From contig JAICEH010000066.1 of the NCBI GenBank assembly GCA_025924275.1, positions 1 to 9,691 of the forward strand: 9,691 bases of DNA. Reading direction: 5' to 3'. A model generated the notes under the pieces. That model did no database searches and was not told the origin of the DNA. It worked only from the letters and a program-made list of their open reading frames with translations. The stretch comes from Gemmatimonadales bacterium. GTDB taxonomy: Bacteria > Gemmatimonadota > Gemmatimonadetes > Gemmatimonadales > GWC2-71-9. Numbering within the stretch: position 1 is the stretch's first letter; each line of letters begins with the position of its first letter. This document shows, piece after piece, positions 1 through 7,408 of this stretch. The position numbers were made by a program, and so were the translations under genes.

Positions 1-1475
<1,475 letters not shown>

Positions 1476-1509
1476 CGGTCTCTCCCGGCGGAAGGCCCTG
1501 AACAACGAC

Positions 1510-1530
1510 GCCGCCCCGGCCGGGGGCGGC
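1510..1530 (-). promoter_or_regulatory. GC hairpin between TPP aptamer and thiC start (possible expression platform)
   Basis: A perfect 8-bp stem (GCCGCCCC at 1510-1517 with GGGGCGGC at 1523-1530) has a 5-nt loop. It lies about 28 nt downstream of the aptamer in thiC orientation and about 35 nt before the ATG. The sequence after it in that direction (GTCGTTGTTC) is moderately U-rich but not a clean U-tract. It may be a terminator in the riboswitch expression platform, or a structure competing with aptamer or ribosome-binding-site pairing. The role is inferred; the hairpin itself is plain. Confidence 0.5.
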
Positions 1531-1558
1531 GCGATCGGATGGGTACCGGGTCCGGTCG

Positions 1559-1639
1559 CCGCGCTCCCTACGCCGGTGTGAACCGGATCAGGTTCCGAGG
1601 GTGCGTCTCAACCGGGCCCTGGCCCGGTGCCCCTGGCGG
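1559..1639 (-). ncRNA. TPP riboswitch (THI element) aptamer controlling thiC
   Basis: Read on the minus strand, the segment shows the conserved TPP aptamer blocks in order. These are GGGGCACC in P2, the TGAGA pyrimidine-sensor element at about 1610-1615, ACCCTCGGAACCTGATCCGG with the highly conserved CCTGATC, then ACACCGGCGTAGGGA closing the pyrophosphate-sensing arm. A P1 closing stem can be formed by CCGC (1636-1639) and GCGG (1559-1562). TPP binding is known to repress thiC-type genes. The distance of about 83 nt from the aptamer end to the thiC ATG leaves room for an expression platform, including the 1510-1530 hairpin. Identity is very secure; the mode of control (transcription or translation) cannot be settled by eye. 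Confidence 0.95.
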
Positions 1640-1749
1640 TCGACTCCCAAGGTACCCCGGGCCCGGGGGCCGGGCCAGCCCGGCGGGACAGCAGGGCCCC
1701 GGGGTTCGTTGTATTCTTGGTTGCCGGCATCCCCCAACCGGACCTGCAC
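1640..1749. promoter_or_regulatory. Divergent intergenic region between the thiC riboswitch and the first DUF3943 gene
   Basis: This spacer separates the TPP aptamer (minus strand) from the plus-strand gene at 1750, so it must hold both promoters. It contains a CCCCGGGCCCGGGGG-type GC palindrome near 1656-1671 and one AT-richer island near 1707-1720. On the minus strand the island reads AAGAATACAACG, a possible -10 region for thiC about 70 nt upstream of the aptamer. On the plus strand it reads TTGTATTCTT. No convincing -35 element is visible for either gene. Confidence 0.4.
1709..1717 (+). promoter_or_regulatory. Candidate -10-like box (TTGTATTCT) upstream of the first DUF3943 gene
   Basis: TTGTATTCT is an AT-rich island in otherwise GC-dominated sequence. 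Its ATTC core (1713-1716) ends 33 nt before the ATG at 1750. Similar ATTC-centred boxes lie 28 and 29 nt before the starts at 2593 and 5050. The recurrence and spacing suggest a promoter -10 element; no -35 box is evident. Inference only. Confidence 0.35.
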
Positions 1750-2493
1750 ATGACGCCTCGGCCCGCCGGGTTCCGCATCGCGGCGGGCCTCCTCCTCGCG
1801 CTGACCACCCGGGCCCCGCCCCTGCACGGCCAGGGACCCGACACCGACCGGGCGCGTCTCGCCGCCCTGCGGCTCGCTCCCCCGCCCCTGCCGGTGGACT
1901 CGCCCGGGCAGAGGCGGTTCCCCGAGACCCTGGGCGAACTCAACCGCCGGCTGGATTCGCTGGCGCAGATCCCGGCGCCTCCGGACAGCTACGGCCGGAT
2001 GTTCCTCGAGGGATGGGGCCTGATCGCCGGCGTCGAGGTCGGGCTCCTCACGGTCACCCTCCTCATGCCCAGCTCCTTCAGCGGTTGGGACTTCGAGGAC
2101 GGCTACGTGAAGGACGGCCTCCGCCACCTGGAGGAGGCGTGGACCAAGCCCCCGGTGTGGGACACCGACCACTGGTTCCACAACTACGTCGGCCACCCGT
2201 ACGGCGGGAGCGTCTACTACAACACCGTGCGGGCGAAGGGTGCCACCCCGATGCAGTCCTTCGTGTTCGCCGGGGCGATGTCCTTCTGGTGGGAGTACCT
2301 GCTGGAGGCGATGGCGGAGCGGCCCAGCATCCAGGACCTCGTCATCACCCCGGTGGCCGGGGCGCTCCTGGGAGAGGTGGTGCACCGGACCACGATCCGG
2401 ATGCGCCGGAACGGTACCTCGGCGCTGGAAAAGGCTTTCATACTCGTCCTCAACCCCACCCACCTGCTCCGCTGCGGCTGGGGCCCGCTCTAG
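1750..2493 (+). CDS. DUF3943 family exported protein (short form)
   Basis: This 247-residue protein begins with a hydrophobic N-terminal segment (about residues 9-20) resembling a signal peptide, with a plausible cleavage near LHGQ at 25-28. After a Pro-rich stretch comes a hydrophobic segment at about 88-106. The DUF3943 signature at about 136-212 includes WDTDHWFHNYVGHPYGG, YYNTV, SFWWEYLLEA and LLGEVVHR. Polar residues that match the next protein are N145, H149, E182, D196 and E209. Function is unknown; family members are usually predicted outer-membrane or envelope proteins. Start choice: ATG 1750 gives the signal peptide directly, whereas the in-frame ATG at 1627 lies within the riboswitch region. 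No strong Shine-Dalgarno sequence is visible. It lacks the C-terminal barrel-like half of its neighbour and ends with RCGWGPL. Family assignment is from recalled motifs and fairly secure. Confidence 0.8.
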   Translation: MTPRPAGFRIAAGLLLALTTRAPPLHGQGPDTDRARLAALRLAPPPLPVDSPGQRRFPETLGELNRRLDSLAQIPAPPDSYGRMFLEGWGLIAGVEVGLLTVTLLMPSSFSGWDFEDGYVKDGLRHLEEAWTKPPVWDTDHWFHNYVGHPYGGSVYYNTVRAKGATPMQSFVFAGAMSFWWEYLLEAMAERPSIQDLVITPVAGALLGEVVHRTTIRMRRNGTSALEKAFILVLNPTHLLRCGWGPL

Positions 2494-2511
2494 CCGGCAG
2501 GGCCCGGACGC

Positions 2512-2551
2512 CGGGCGGCCTGTCCCAAGGGGCGATGCGGCGGGCCGCCCG
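2512..2551. repeat. 9-bp perfect inverted repeat between the two DUF3943 genes
   Basis: CGGGCGGCC at 2512-2520 is the exact reverse complement of GGCCGCCCG at 2543-2551, with a 22-nt loop. It begins 18 nt after the stop of the first DUF3943 gene and ends just before the candidate promoter box of the second. It could be a terminator stem lacking a U-tract, or an operator. Chance occurrence in such GC-rich DNA is possible. Confidence 0.4.
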
Positions 2552-2556
2552 AGCCT

Positions 2557-2564
2557 GCATATTC
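2557..2564 (+). promoter_or_regulatory. Candidate -10-like box (GCATATTC) upstream of the second DUF3943 gene
   Basis: GCATATTC ends 28 nt before the GTG at 2593. It shares the ATTC core and the distance to the start codon with the boxes near 1713 and 5017. It is followed by the decamer ACCCGAGCCC at 2571-2580, which also occurs at 5031-5040 before another start. Promoter function is inferred from recurrence only. Confidence 0.35.
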
Positions 2565-2592
2565 GGCCGGACCCGAGCCCCAGGAAGCCGCC

Positions 2593-3984
2593 GTGCCGCC
2601 TCGAGCCCGCTCCACCACGCTGGCGCTCGCCGCCCTGCTCGCGCTGGCCGCGCCCGCCGCCGCCCAGCAGCAGCTCCCCTGCCCCGACTGCAATCCGCCC
2701 AAGCGGTTCTGGACCGCCGGGTGGCAGCTGATCGCGGTGCAGCTCATCCCGTGGAGCGTCAACGCGATCGCCCGCGACGCCGAGTGGGCCCACGTGAGCC
2801 CCGCGACCTGGGGGGACAACCTCGCCTTCCCCTGGCAGTGGGACAACAACAAGTTCCTCAACAACCAGTTCTCCCACCCGTACCACGGCAACCTCTACTT
2901 CAACGCCGCCCGCACCAACGGCTACGACTTCTGGGAGTCGGCGCCGTGGGCCTTCGGGGGCTCGCTGATGTGGGAGCTGTTCGGCGAGGTGTGGGCGCCC
3001 TCGCCCAACGACCTGCTCAACACGACGCTCGGCGGGATCGCCCTGGGCGAGACGCTGTACCGGCTCTCCTCGCTCGTGCTCGACAACACCGCCACGGGTT
3101 CGGGGCGCACCTGGCGGGAGATCGGGGCCGCGGCCCTCAACCCGGTGCGCGGGTTCAACCGGCTCACCCGGGGCGAGATGAACGACGTGACCGCCAACCC
3201 GCCCGACTGGCGGCCCAGCGGCATCTTCGGCAGCCTCGAACTGGGCTACCGCCGGTTCGCCACCGACGTCGACGTCACCGATCCGGACGCGCTGAGCCAG
3301 TCGTTCCTGGCCCTCCGGCTGATCTACGGGGACCAGGTCGAGGACCTCGACCGCGCCCCGTTCTCCACCTTCACCCTCTCCGGGATGATCTCGTCCAACC
3401 CGGGCGACGGGAAGACCCTGGCCGAGCTCCGGGCCCGCGGCAACCTCGGCGCCCGCGAGGTGTTCGACGACTCGGGCCGGCACCAGCTCGCCGGCTTCAT
3501 GCACTACACCTTCTTCAGCAACCCGATCATCGAGTATGGCGCCCAGGGATTCAGCGGCGGGCTGGTCACCCGTTCGGCGCCGGAGAAGAAGGGCCCTGCG
3601 CTCTACGCCGAGGCGCTCGGCTCCTTCATGCCCATCGCCGCGGTCCAGTCGGACTACTTCGTCACCGCGGAGGGCCGGGACTACGACTACGGCGTGGCGT
3701 TCGGGACGAACCTGGCGGGTCGCGCCGTCTGGGAGGGCCGCGCGGCGCTCAGCCTCACCGGGACCTACGTCTGGCTCCCGGTGCTGAGCGGCTTCAGCGG
3801 CGACCACCAGATCATCACGGCCAGCGCCGAGGGGCGGTACTACTTCGGCGGCAAGTACGGCCTGGGGCTGGCCTATACCCTGTTCTCCCGCGGCAGCAAC
3901 TACCGGCACCAGCCGGACGTGGACCAGGATGCCTCCGAAGGCCGTGTCTTCTTCACCCTCGCCATCCCGAGGTGGACCCCGTGA
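2593..3984 (+). CDS. DUF3943 family protein with C-terminal beta-barrel-like region
   Basis: This 463-residue protein starts at GTG 2593, preceded by AGGAAG. A signal peptide is clear: PPRARSTT, then a hydrophobic Ala/Leu run, then AAPAAAQQ, so cleavage is likely near 24-25. A CPDC motif follows at 30-33. The DUF3943 region (about 40-160) contains WDNNKFLNNQFSHPYHGN, YFNAAR, WELFGEVW and LGETLYR, with N91, H95, E128, D140 and E153 matching the short neighbour. From about residue 210 onward the sequence alternates polar and aromatic/hydrophobic residues in strand-like segments separated by turns (GSLELGYRRF, SFLALRLIYG, GFMHYTFFSN, ALYAEALGSF, GRYYFGGKYG, GLGLAYTLFS, GRVFFTLAIP). This is typical of an outer-membrane barrel with about ten or more strands. 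Function is unknown. The stop overlaps the lipoprotein gene by 4 nt, suggesting coupled translation of envelope components. Confidence 0.85.
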   Translation: MPPRARSTTLALAALLALAAPAAAQQQLPCPDCNPPKRFWTAGWQLIAVQLIPWSVNAIARDAEWAHVSPATWGDNLAFPWQWDNNKFLNNQFSHPYHGNLYFNAARTNGYDFWESAPWAFGGSLMWELFGEVWAPSPNDLLNTTLGGIALGETLYRLSSLVLDNTATGSGRTWREIGAAALNPVRGFNRLTRGEMNDVTANPPDWRPSGIFGSLELGYRRFATDVDVTDPDALSQSFLALRLIYGDQVEDLDRAPFSTFTLSGMISSNPGDGKTLAELRARGNLGAREVFDDSGRHQLAGFMHYTFFSNPIIEYGAQGFSGGLVTRSAPEKKGPALYAEALGSFMPIAAVQSDYFVTAEGRDYDYGVAFGTNLAGRAVWEGRAALSLTGTYVWLPVLSGFSGDHQIITASAEGRYYFGGKYGLGLAYTLFSRGSNYRHQPDVDQDASEGRVFFTLAIPRWTP

Positions 3985-4394
3985 GCCCCCGTCGCCTCCT
4001 CGCGCGCGCCGCCGCCCTCGCGCTCCTCGCCGCGGCGGTGGCCTGCGCCGACTCGGTCGTGCGCCAGGTCGGCCCGGTGAACGACCCGGAGCTGGTCAAC
4101 GTCACCGACTCCCTCTACTTCATCGCCAGCGACCTGGAGAACGTGAACGACCAGTTCACCTGGAGCTGGGAGAACACCGGCACCCGGGCGGAGGTGCTGC
4201 ACCGGGCCTTCATCCACCACGGCTACGGGATCCTGACCATCGACGATGCGGTGGGCACCCGGGTGGACTCGACCCTGCTGGAATGGGAGCTGGACGCGAG
4301 CTCCCGAGAGGGGGTGCCGGGAACCTGGACGGTCACCCTCATCCTGGCGAGCGCCCGGGGCCGGGCGGAGTTCACCCTGCTCGGGCGGCCCTGA
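3981..4394 (+). CDS. Small predicted lipoprotein, translationally coupled to the DUF3943 barrel protein
   Basis: This 137-residue product starts at GTG 3981, whose GTGA overlaps the TGA stop of the preceding gene. The N-terminus has Arg residues (SPRRLLARA), then an Ala/Leu-rich hydrophobic stretch ending in AAAVACADS. That is a plausible lipobox with Cys at about position 22, although the -3 residue is Ala rather than the usual Leu. The mature part contains NDPELVNVTDSLYF, FTWSWENTGTRAEV and a C-terminal strand-rich segment (GTWTVTLILASARGRAEFTLLG), suggesting a small immunoglobulin-like or beta-sandwich domain. I do not recognise a named family. The overlap suggests stoichiometric expression with, and perhaps a partnership with, the barrel protein. 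The same frame stays open far upstream across other genes, but that is a GC artefact; the signal peptide fixes the start. Confidence 0.8.
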   Translation: MSPRRLLARAAALALLAAAVACADSVVRQVGPVNDPELVNVTDSLYFIASDLENVNDQFTWSWENTGTRAEVLHRAFIHHGYGILTIDDAVGTRVDSTLLEWELDASSREGVPGTWTVTLILASARGRAEFTLLGRP

Positions 4395-4406
4395 CCGCCG
4401 GGGAAC

Positions 4407-4425
4407 CGCCGGGCGCCCTCCGGCG
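4407..4425 (+). terminator. Possible weak terminator after the DUF3943-lipoprotein pair
   Basis: A 6-bp GC stem (CGCCGG at 4407-4412 with CCGGCG at 4420-4425) has a 7-nt loop and is followed by TTCCTTG. It lies 12 nt after the lipoprotein stop. The T-run is interrupted and the stem is short, so termination is uncertain. Confidence 0.3.
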
Positions 4426-4456
4426 TTCCTTGCGCGGTTTCCACCACGGGGGTCGG

Positions 4457-4999
4457 ATGCGGGAGACGGCGACGCTGGGCGGCGGGTGCTTCTGGTGCCT
4501 GGAGGCGGTGTTCGAGCGGCTGGCGGGGGTCGAGCGGGTGGTGTCCGGGTACGCCGGGGGGCACACGGCGCATCCCACCTACCGCGAGGTGTCCGGCGGC
4601 CGCACCGGCCACGCCGAGGTGGTCCAGGTGACGTTCGATCCCTCGGTGCTCCCCTACCGGGAGCTGCTCGAGCTCTTCTTCGCCTTCCACGACCCCACGA
4701 CGCCGGACCAGCAGGGGCCCGACTTCGGCCCCCAGTACCGCTCGATCGTGCTGGCCCACTCCGACGATCAGGCACGGACGGCGCGCGAGGTGATCGCCGC
4801 CCTCGAGGGGGCGGACACCTTCGGCGCGCCGGTCGTCACCGAGGTGAAGCCGCTGGAGCGGTTCTGGCCCGCCGAGCCCGGTCACCAGGAGTACTACCGC
4901 CGGAATCCCGACCAGCCCTACTGCCGGGCGATGATCACCCCGAAGCTCGCCAAGCTCCGGGCGAAGTACGCCGGGCGGCTCCGCCCGGCGACGGCCTGA
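4457..4999 (+). CDS. msrA: Peptide-methionine (S)-S-oxide reductase MsrA
   Basis: MsrA reduces methionine-S-sulfoxide in proteins and free methionine, repairing oxidative damage; recycling normally uses thioredoxin. The 180-residue product has the catalytic GCFWC motif (catalytic C11, then F12, W13) and C14-L-E. It also has GYAGGHTAHPTYREV, the TGHAEVVQVTFDP segment, FHDPTTPDQQGPDFGPQYRS and a C-terminal GHQEYY...YCRAMITPK with C156 as a possible resolving cysteine. Length and motifs match a complete single-domain MsrA. No signal peptide is seen, so it is cytoplasmic. ATG 4457 is chosen because GGGGG precedes it at good spacing and the family N-terminus begins shortly before the GCFWC motif. 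No MsrB domain or msrB gene is seen nearby. Confidence 0.96.
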   Translation: MRETATLGGGCFWCLEAVFERLAGVERVVSGYAGGHTAHPTYREVSGGRTGHAEVVQVTFDPSVLPYRELLELFFAFHDPTTPDQQGPDFGPQYRSIVLAHSDDQARTAREVIAALEGADTFGAPVVTEVKPLERFWPAEPGHQEYYRRNPDQPYCRAMITPKLAKLRAKYAGRLRPATA

Positions 5000-5012
5000 G
5001 CGCGCGCCACGG

Positions 5013-5020
5013 TTAGATTC
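5013..5020 (+). promoter_or_regulatory. Candidate -10-like box (TTAGATTC) upstream of the hotdog gene
   Basis: TTAGATTC ends 29 nt before the ATG at 5050, at nearly the same spacing as the ATTC-centred boxes before 1750 and 2593. A 7-bp inverted repeat (TCCGGGC at 5019-5025, GCCCGGA at 5037-5043) follows in the leader. The decamer ACCCGAGCCC at 5031-5040 is shared with the leader of the gene at 2593. Promoter role inferred. Confidence 0.4.
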
Positions 5021-5049
5021 CGGGCGCCCCACCCGAGCCCGGAGTCCCG

Positions 5050-5574
5050 ATGGCCGCCGGCCCAGGTCCCCGCCTCCTCGCCCTCTGGCGCCGGCTTTCA
5101 CCCCTGCCGGGCGGGAAGTGGCTCTTCTCCCGGCTGGTCGGCCGGCAGGTGCCCTACTCCGGGTCGATCCGCGCGATCGTGACCGAGCTCGAGCCGGGCC
5201 ATGCCCGGCTCGAGCTGCCCGACCGGCGTGCCGTGCGGAACCACCTCCACTCCATCCACGCGATCGCGCTCGTGAACCTGGGCGAGCTGGCCAGCGGGCT
5301 GGCGATGCTCGTGGGCCTTCCCGCCACCGTGCGCGGCATCGTGACCGGGCTCGAGATCGACTACCTCAAGAAGGCGCGCGGCCGGCTGGTGGCGGAGTGC
5401 CGGACGGCGATCCCGGCCACGGTGGCGGAGCGGACGCCCTTCACGGTGGAGGCGGAGATCCGCGACCCCGAGGGTGACGTGGTGGCCCGGGCGCGGGTCA
5501 ACTGGCTGCTCGGACCAGTCGAAGGTCAAAGGTCGAAGGTCGAAGGAGTGCGGGGTCGGGAGGCGGTCCTTTGA
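5050..5574 (+). CDS. Hotdog-fold thioesterase-like protein (DUF4442 type)
   Basis: The 174-residue protein has the hotdog layout. An N-terminal helix region (ALWRRLSPLPGGKWLFSRLVG) is followed by strand SIRAIVTELEPGHARLELPDR and the conserved turn RNHLHSIHAIALVNLGELASGLAM (N64, H65, H70, E79), which forms the central hotdog helix. Then come the strands IVTGLEIDYLKKARGRLVAECR, FTVEAEIRDPEGDVVARARVNWLL. Such proteins are usually acyl-CoA or acyl-ACP thioesterases or relatives; the substrate here is unknown. The family fold ends near residue 154. The last 20 or so residues (PVEGQRSKVEG...) are encoded by the GGTCGAA heptamer repeat and look like an acquired tail. ATG 5050 is preceded by GGAG. 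The stop overlaps the next gene's TTG by 4 nt, so the two are probably co-translated. Confidence 0.82.
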   Translation: MAAGPGPRLLALWRRLSPLPGGKWLFSRLVGRQVPYSGSIRAIVTELEPGHARLELPDRRAVRNHLHSIHAIALVNLGELASGLAMLVGLPATVRGIVTGLEIDYLKKARGRLVAECRTAIPATVAERTPFTVEAEIRDPEGDVVARARVNWLLGPVEGQRSKVEGVRGREAVL

Positions 5575-5588
5575 CCTCCGACCTTCGA
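5518..5588. repeat. Inverted heptamer-repeat element at the hotdog/flavoprotein gene junction
   Basis: The left arm (5518-5546) is a partial copy, one variant (GGTCAAA) and two perfect copies of GGTCGAA. The right arm (5568-5588) is CCTTTGA, CCTCCGA, CCTTCGA. The arms face each other across a 21-nt GC-rich spacer. Base by base, 5525-5546 can pair with 5568-5589 with only two mismatches and one G-U. The element encodes the tail of the upstream protein and the first residues of the downstream one. It resembles a short palindromic dispersed element and shares its unit with the array in thiC (1222-1251). Confidence 0.85.
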
Positions 5589-6581
5589 CATTCGCCTCTC
5601 GCCACTCCCCTCACCCGCGACGCCGGCATCGCCATCCCCATCATCGGGGGGGCGATGTACCCCTGCAGCAATCCCGAGCTGGTGGCGGCGGTCTCCGAGG
5701 CCGGCGGCATCGGCATCGTGCAGCCGATCTCCCTCACCTACGTCCACGGGCACGAGTACCGCGAGGGGCTCCGCCTCATCCGCCGGCTCACGTCGCGGCC
5801 GGTCGGGCTGAATGCGCTCATCGAATCGTCCTCCCGGCGCTACCACGAGCGGATGGTGCGCTGGGTGGCGGTGGCGATCGAGGAGGGCGTCCGCTTCTTC
5901 GTCACGTCGCTCGGCAACCCGCGGTGGGTGGTGGACGCGGCGCACGCCGCGGGCGGGAAGGTCTACCACGACGTCACCGAGCGGAAATGGGCGCTCAAGG
6001 CGCTCGACGCCGGCGTGGACGGGTTCATCGCCGTGAACGACCGCGCCGGGGGACACGCGGGGCCGCGGGACCCCGAGGCGCTGCTGGCCGAGCTGGCCGA
6101 CCTCGACCGGCCCGTCGTCTGCGCCGGCGGCGTCGGCGCGGAGGCCGACTTCGTGCGGGCGCTCGCGCTCGGGTACGCCGGGGTGCAGATGGGCACCCGG
6201 TTCATCGCCACCACCGAGTGCCGTGCCGGCGAGCCGTACAAGCGGGCCATCCTCGAGGCCGACGCCGACGACATCGTGCTCACCGAGCGGATCACCGGCG
6301 TGCCGGTGGCGGTGATCAACACCCCCTACATCCAGCGGATGGGGACGAAGGCGGGCCCGCTCGCCCGCTGGCTCCTCCGCCAGCCGCGCACCAAGAAGTG
6401 GATGCGGACCGCCTACGCGCTCCGGTCGGTGTGGCAGCTCAAGCGCTCGTCGCTGGACGAGAGCGGCGCGAAGGACTACTGGCAGGCGGGGCGGAGCGTG
6501 GCAGGCATCCACGCGGTCGAGCCGGCCGGCGAGATCGTGCGGCGGTTCGCGGCGGCCGCGGAGGCTGCGCGCCGGCAGTGA
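5571..6581 (+). CDS. Nitronate monooxygenase / FabK-family FMN-dependent TIM-barrel protein
   Basis: This 336-residue protein belongs to the 2-nitropropane dioxygenase-like flavoprotein family, which oxidises alkyl nitronates with FMN and O2; relatives include the enoyl-ACP reductase FabK. Visible motifs are IPIIGGAMYPCSNPELVAAVSEAGGIG (residues 22-48), the DRAGGHAG loop with the family's conserved His at 162, and phosphate/FMN-binding AGGVG (185-189) and MGTRF (207-211). A C-terminal helical part (KDYWQAGRSVAGIHAVEPAGEIVRRF) follows. Start: TTG 5571 overlaps the upstream TGA as TTGA. The next in-frame ATG (5655) would delete the first barrel strand. GGGAGG at 5558-5563 lies 7 nt before TTG. 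The first ten or so residues derive from the heptamer element. The substrate is unknown, and NMO versus FabK cannot be decided from motifs alone. It converges on nosY with a 35-bp gap. Confidence 0.87.
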   Translation: MTSDLRHSPLATPLTRDAGIAIPIIGGAMYPCSNPELVAAVSEAGGIGIVQPISLTYVHGHEYREGLRLIRRLTSRPVGLNALIESSSRRYHERMVRWVAVAIEEGVRFFVTSLGNPRWVVDAAHAAGGKVYHDVTERKWALKALDAGVDGFIAVNDRAGGHAGPRDPEALLAELADLDRPVVCAGGVGAEADFVRALALGYAGVQMGTRFIATTECRAGEPYKRAILEADADDIVLTERITGVPVAVINTPYIQRMGTKAGPLARWLLRQPRTKKWMRTAYALRSVWQLKRSSLDESGAKDYWQAGRSVAGIHAVEPAGEIVRRFAAAAEAARRQ

Positions 6582-6616
6582 CCCGGTGACCCCTCCGGCA
6601 TCAGGGCCTTCGGCCG

Positions 6617-7408
6617 CTAGAAGTCCTTCCGCCGGAAGCCCCGCCAGCCGAGCGCCAGCGGTCCCGCCACCCAGACCAGCAGCAGCCCCGCCGCCGCGGC
6701 GGTGCCCCACGGCCCCCCGAGCGTGCGGCGGAACACGGCCCCGGTGTACCCCAGCAGGGCCGCGGCATCGATCTGCACCAGCACGAGCACGCGGCCGAGG
6801 TCCACCGGGTTGAGCGCCATCAGGACGAGGAGCGGGCGCTCGAGCGGCCAGCGCGCGAAGAGCACCGTGGCGAGGAGTACCACCCCGTCGTAGAGGATCG
6901 CCGCTGCCAGCCAGGCGAGGAGGGCGGCACCCAGTCCCTTGGCCCGGTCCTCGAAGCGGATGGCCACCACGAATGCCACGGCACCGAAGACCAGCGTGAG
7001 CAGCACGCCGGTGAGGAGGAGCAGCGGGGCCGCCCCGTGGACCAGGGCCGCCGGGCCCAGGTGCGCCAGGAACGGGATCCCGGTGCCGAGCAGGAAGGCG
7101 CCGGCCAGCGGCAGCACCAGCCCGGCATAGAGCCCGGCGAAGAGCGGCCGGCGACCCACCGGTTGCACCAGCAGCAGCTCCACGAACTCGCGGGCGGTGT
7201 AGAGGTAGAGGGTGCCGAAGACGGCGCTCACCAGCGGCACCGCCAGCAGCACGAGGTTGAGCAGGCTCACGACGACGCGGTCGCCCGCCCCGCCGAAGCG
7301 GAAGAGGGCGTCGGTGAGCACGCCGAAGAGCAGGCCGTAGCCGATCACCCAGCGGCTCCGCACCAGGTTCCGCACTTCCCACGCGAGGACCTTCCGCGCC
7401 GCCCTCAC
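6617..7408 (-). CDS. nosY: NosY-like ABC transporter permease of the nos operon
   Basis: This 263-residue, strongly hydrophobic protein has about six predicted membrane segments. One is RSRWVIGYGLLFGVLTDALF and another is VSLLNLVLLAVPLVSAVFGTLYLY; further spans lie at about 90-110, 125-150, 160-185 and 235-255. Motifs typical of NosY are the N-terminal KVLAWEVRNLVRSRW, LYLYTAREFVELLLVQPVGRR, LLVLMALNPVDLGRVLVL and the C-terminal GWRGFRRKDF. NosY pairs with the ATPase NosF and periplasmic NosD in assembling the CuZ site of nitrous oxide reductase. GTG 7408 overlaps the nosF stop by 4 nt (GTGA). The product ends at TAG, 35 bp from the convergent flavoprotein gene. The function assignment rests on neighbours as well as motifs, and is strong. 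Confidence 0.9.
   Translation of the reverse strand: MRAARKVLAWEVRNLVRSRWVIGYGLLFGVLTDALFRFGGAGDRVVVSLLNLVLLAVPLVSAVFGTLYLYTAREFVELLLVQPVGRRPLFAGLYAGLVLPLAGAFLLGTGIPFLAHLGPAALVHGAAPLLLLTGVLLTLVFGAVAFVVAIRFEDRAKGLGAALLAWLAAAILYDGVVLLATVLFARWPLERPLLVLMALNPVDLGRVLVLVQIDAAALLGYTGAVFRRTLGGPWGTAAAAGLLLVWVAGPLALGWRGFRRKDF

Noticed and set aside
1650..1690. GC palindromes (CCCCGGGCCCGGGG-like) as a separate regulatory hairpin or repeat
   Set aside because: Simple G/C runs in a GC-rich spacer readily give palindromes; there is no second copy or context to support a specific role.
1627..1749. In-frame upstream ATG extending the first DUF3943 gene by 41 codons
   Set aside because: The extension begins inside the TPP aptamer region and would bury the signal peptide. 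ATG 1750 follows the candidate promoter box and gives a normal exported N-terminus.
1588..3909. A 773-codon minus-strand open frame across the riboswitch and both DUF3943 genes
   Set aside because: Low-complexity Gly/Glu/Val/Arg-rich translation with no recognisable motif, antisense to well-supported genes. It is explained by G or C at third codon positions.
6582..6616. Possible bidirectional terminator between the convergent flavoprotein and nosY genes
   Set aside because: Only a 4-bp GGCC/GGCC stem with a 3-nt loop is visible, with no flanking T or A run, which is too weak to call.
5526..7382. A 618-codon minus-strand open frame across the flavoprotein gene and nosY
   Set aside because: It is antisense to the NMO/FabK-family gene and in the wrong frame within nosY; the translation lacks domain signatures.
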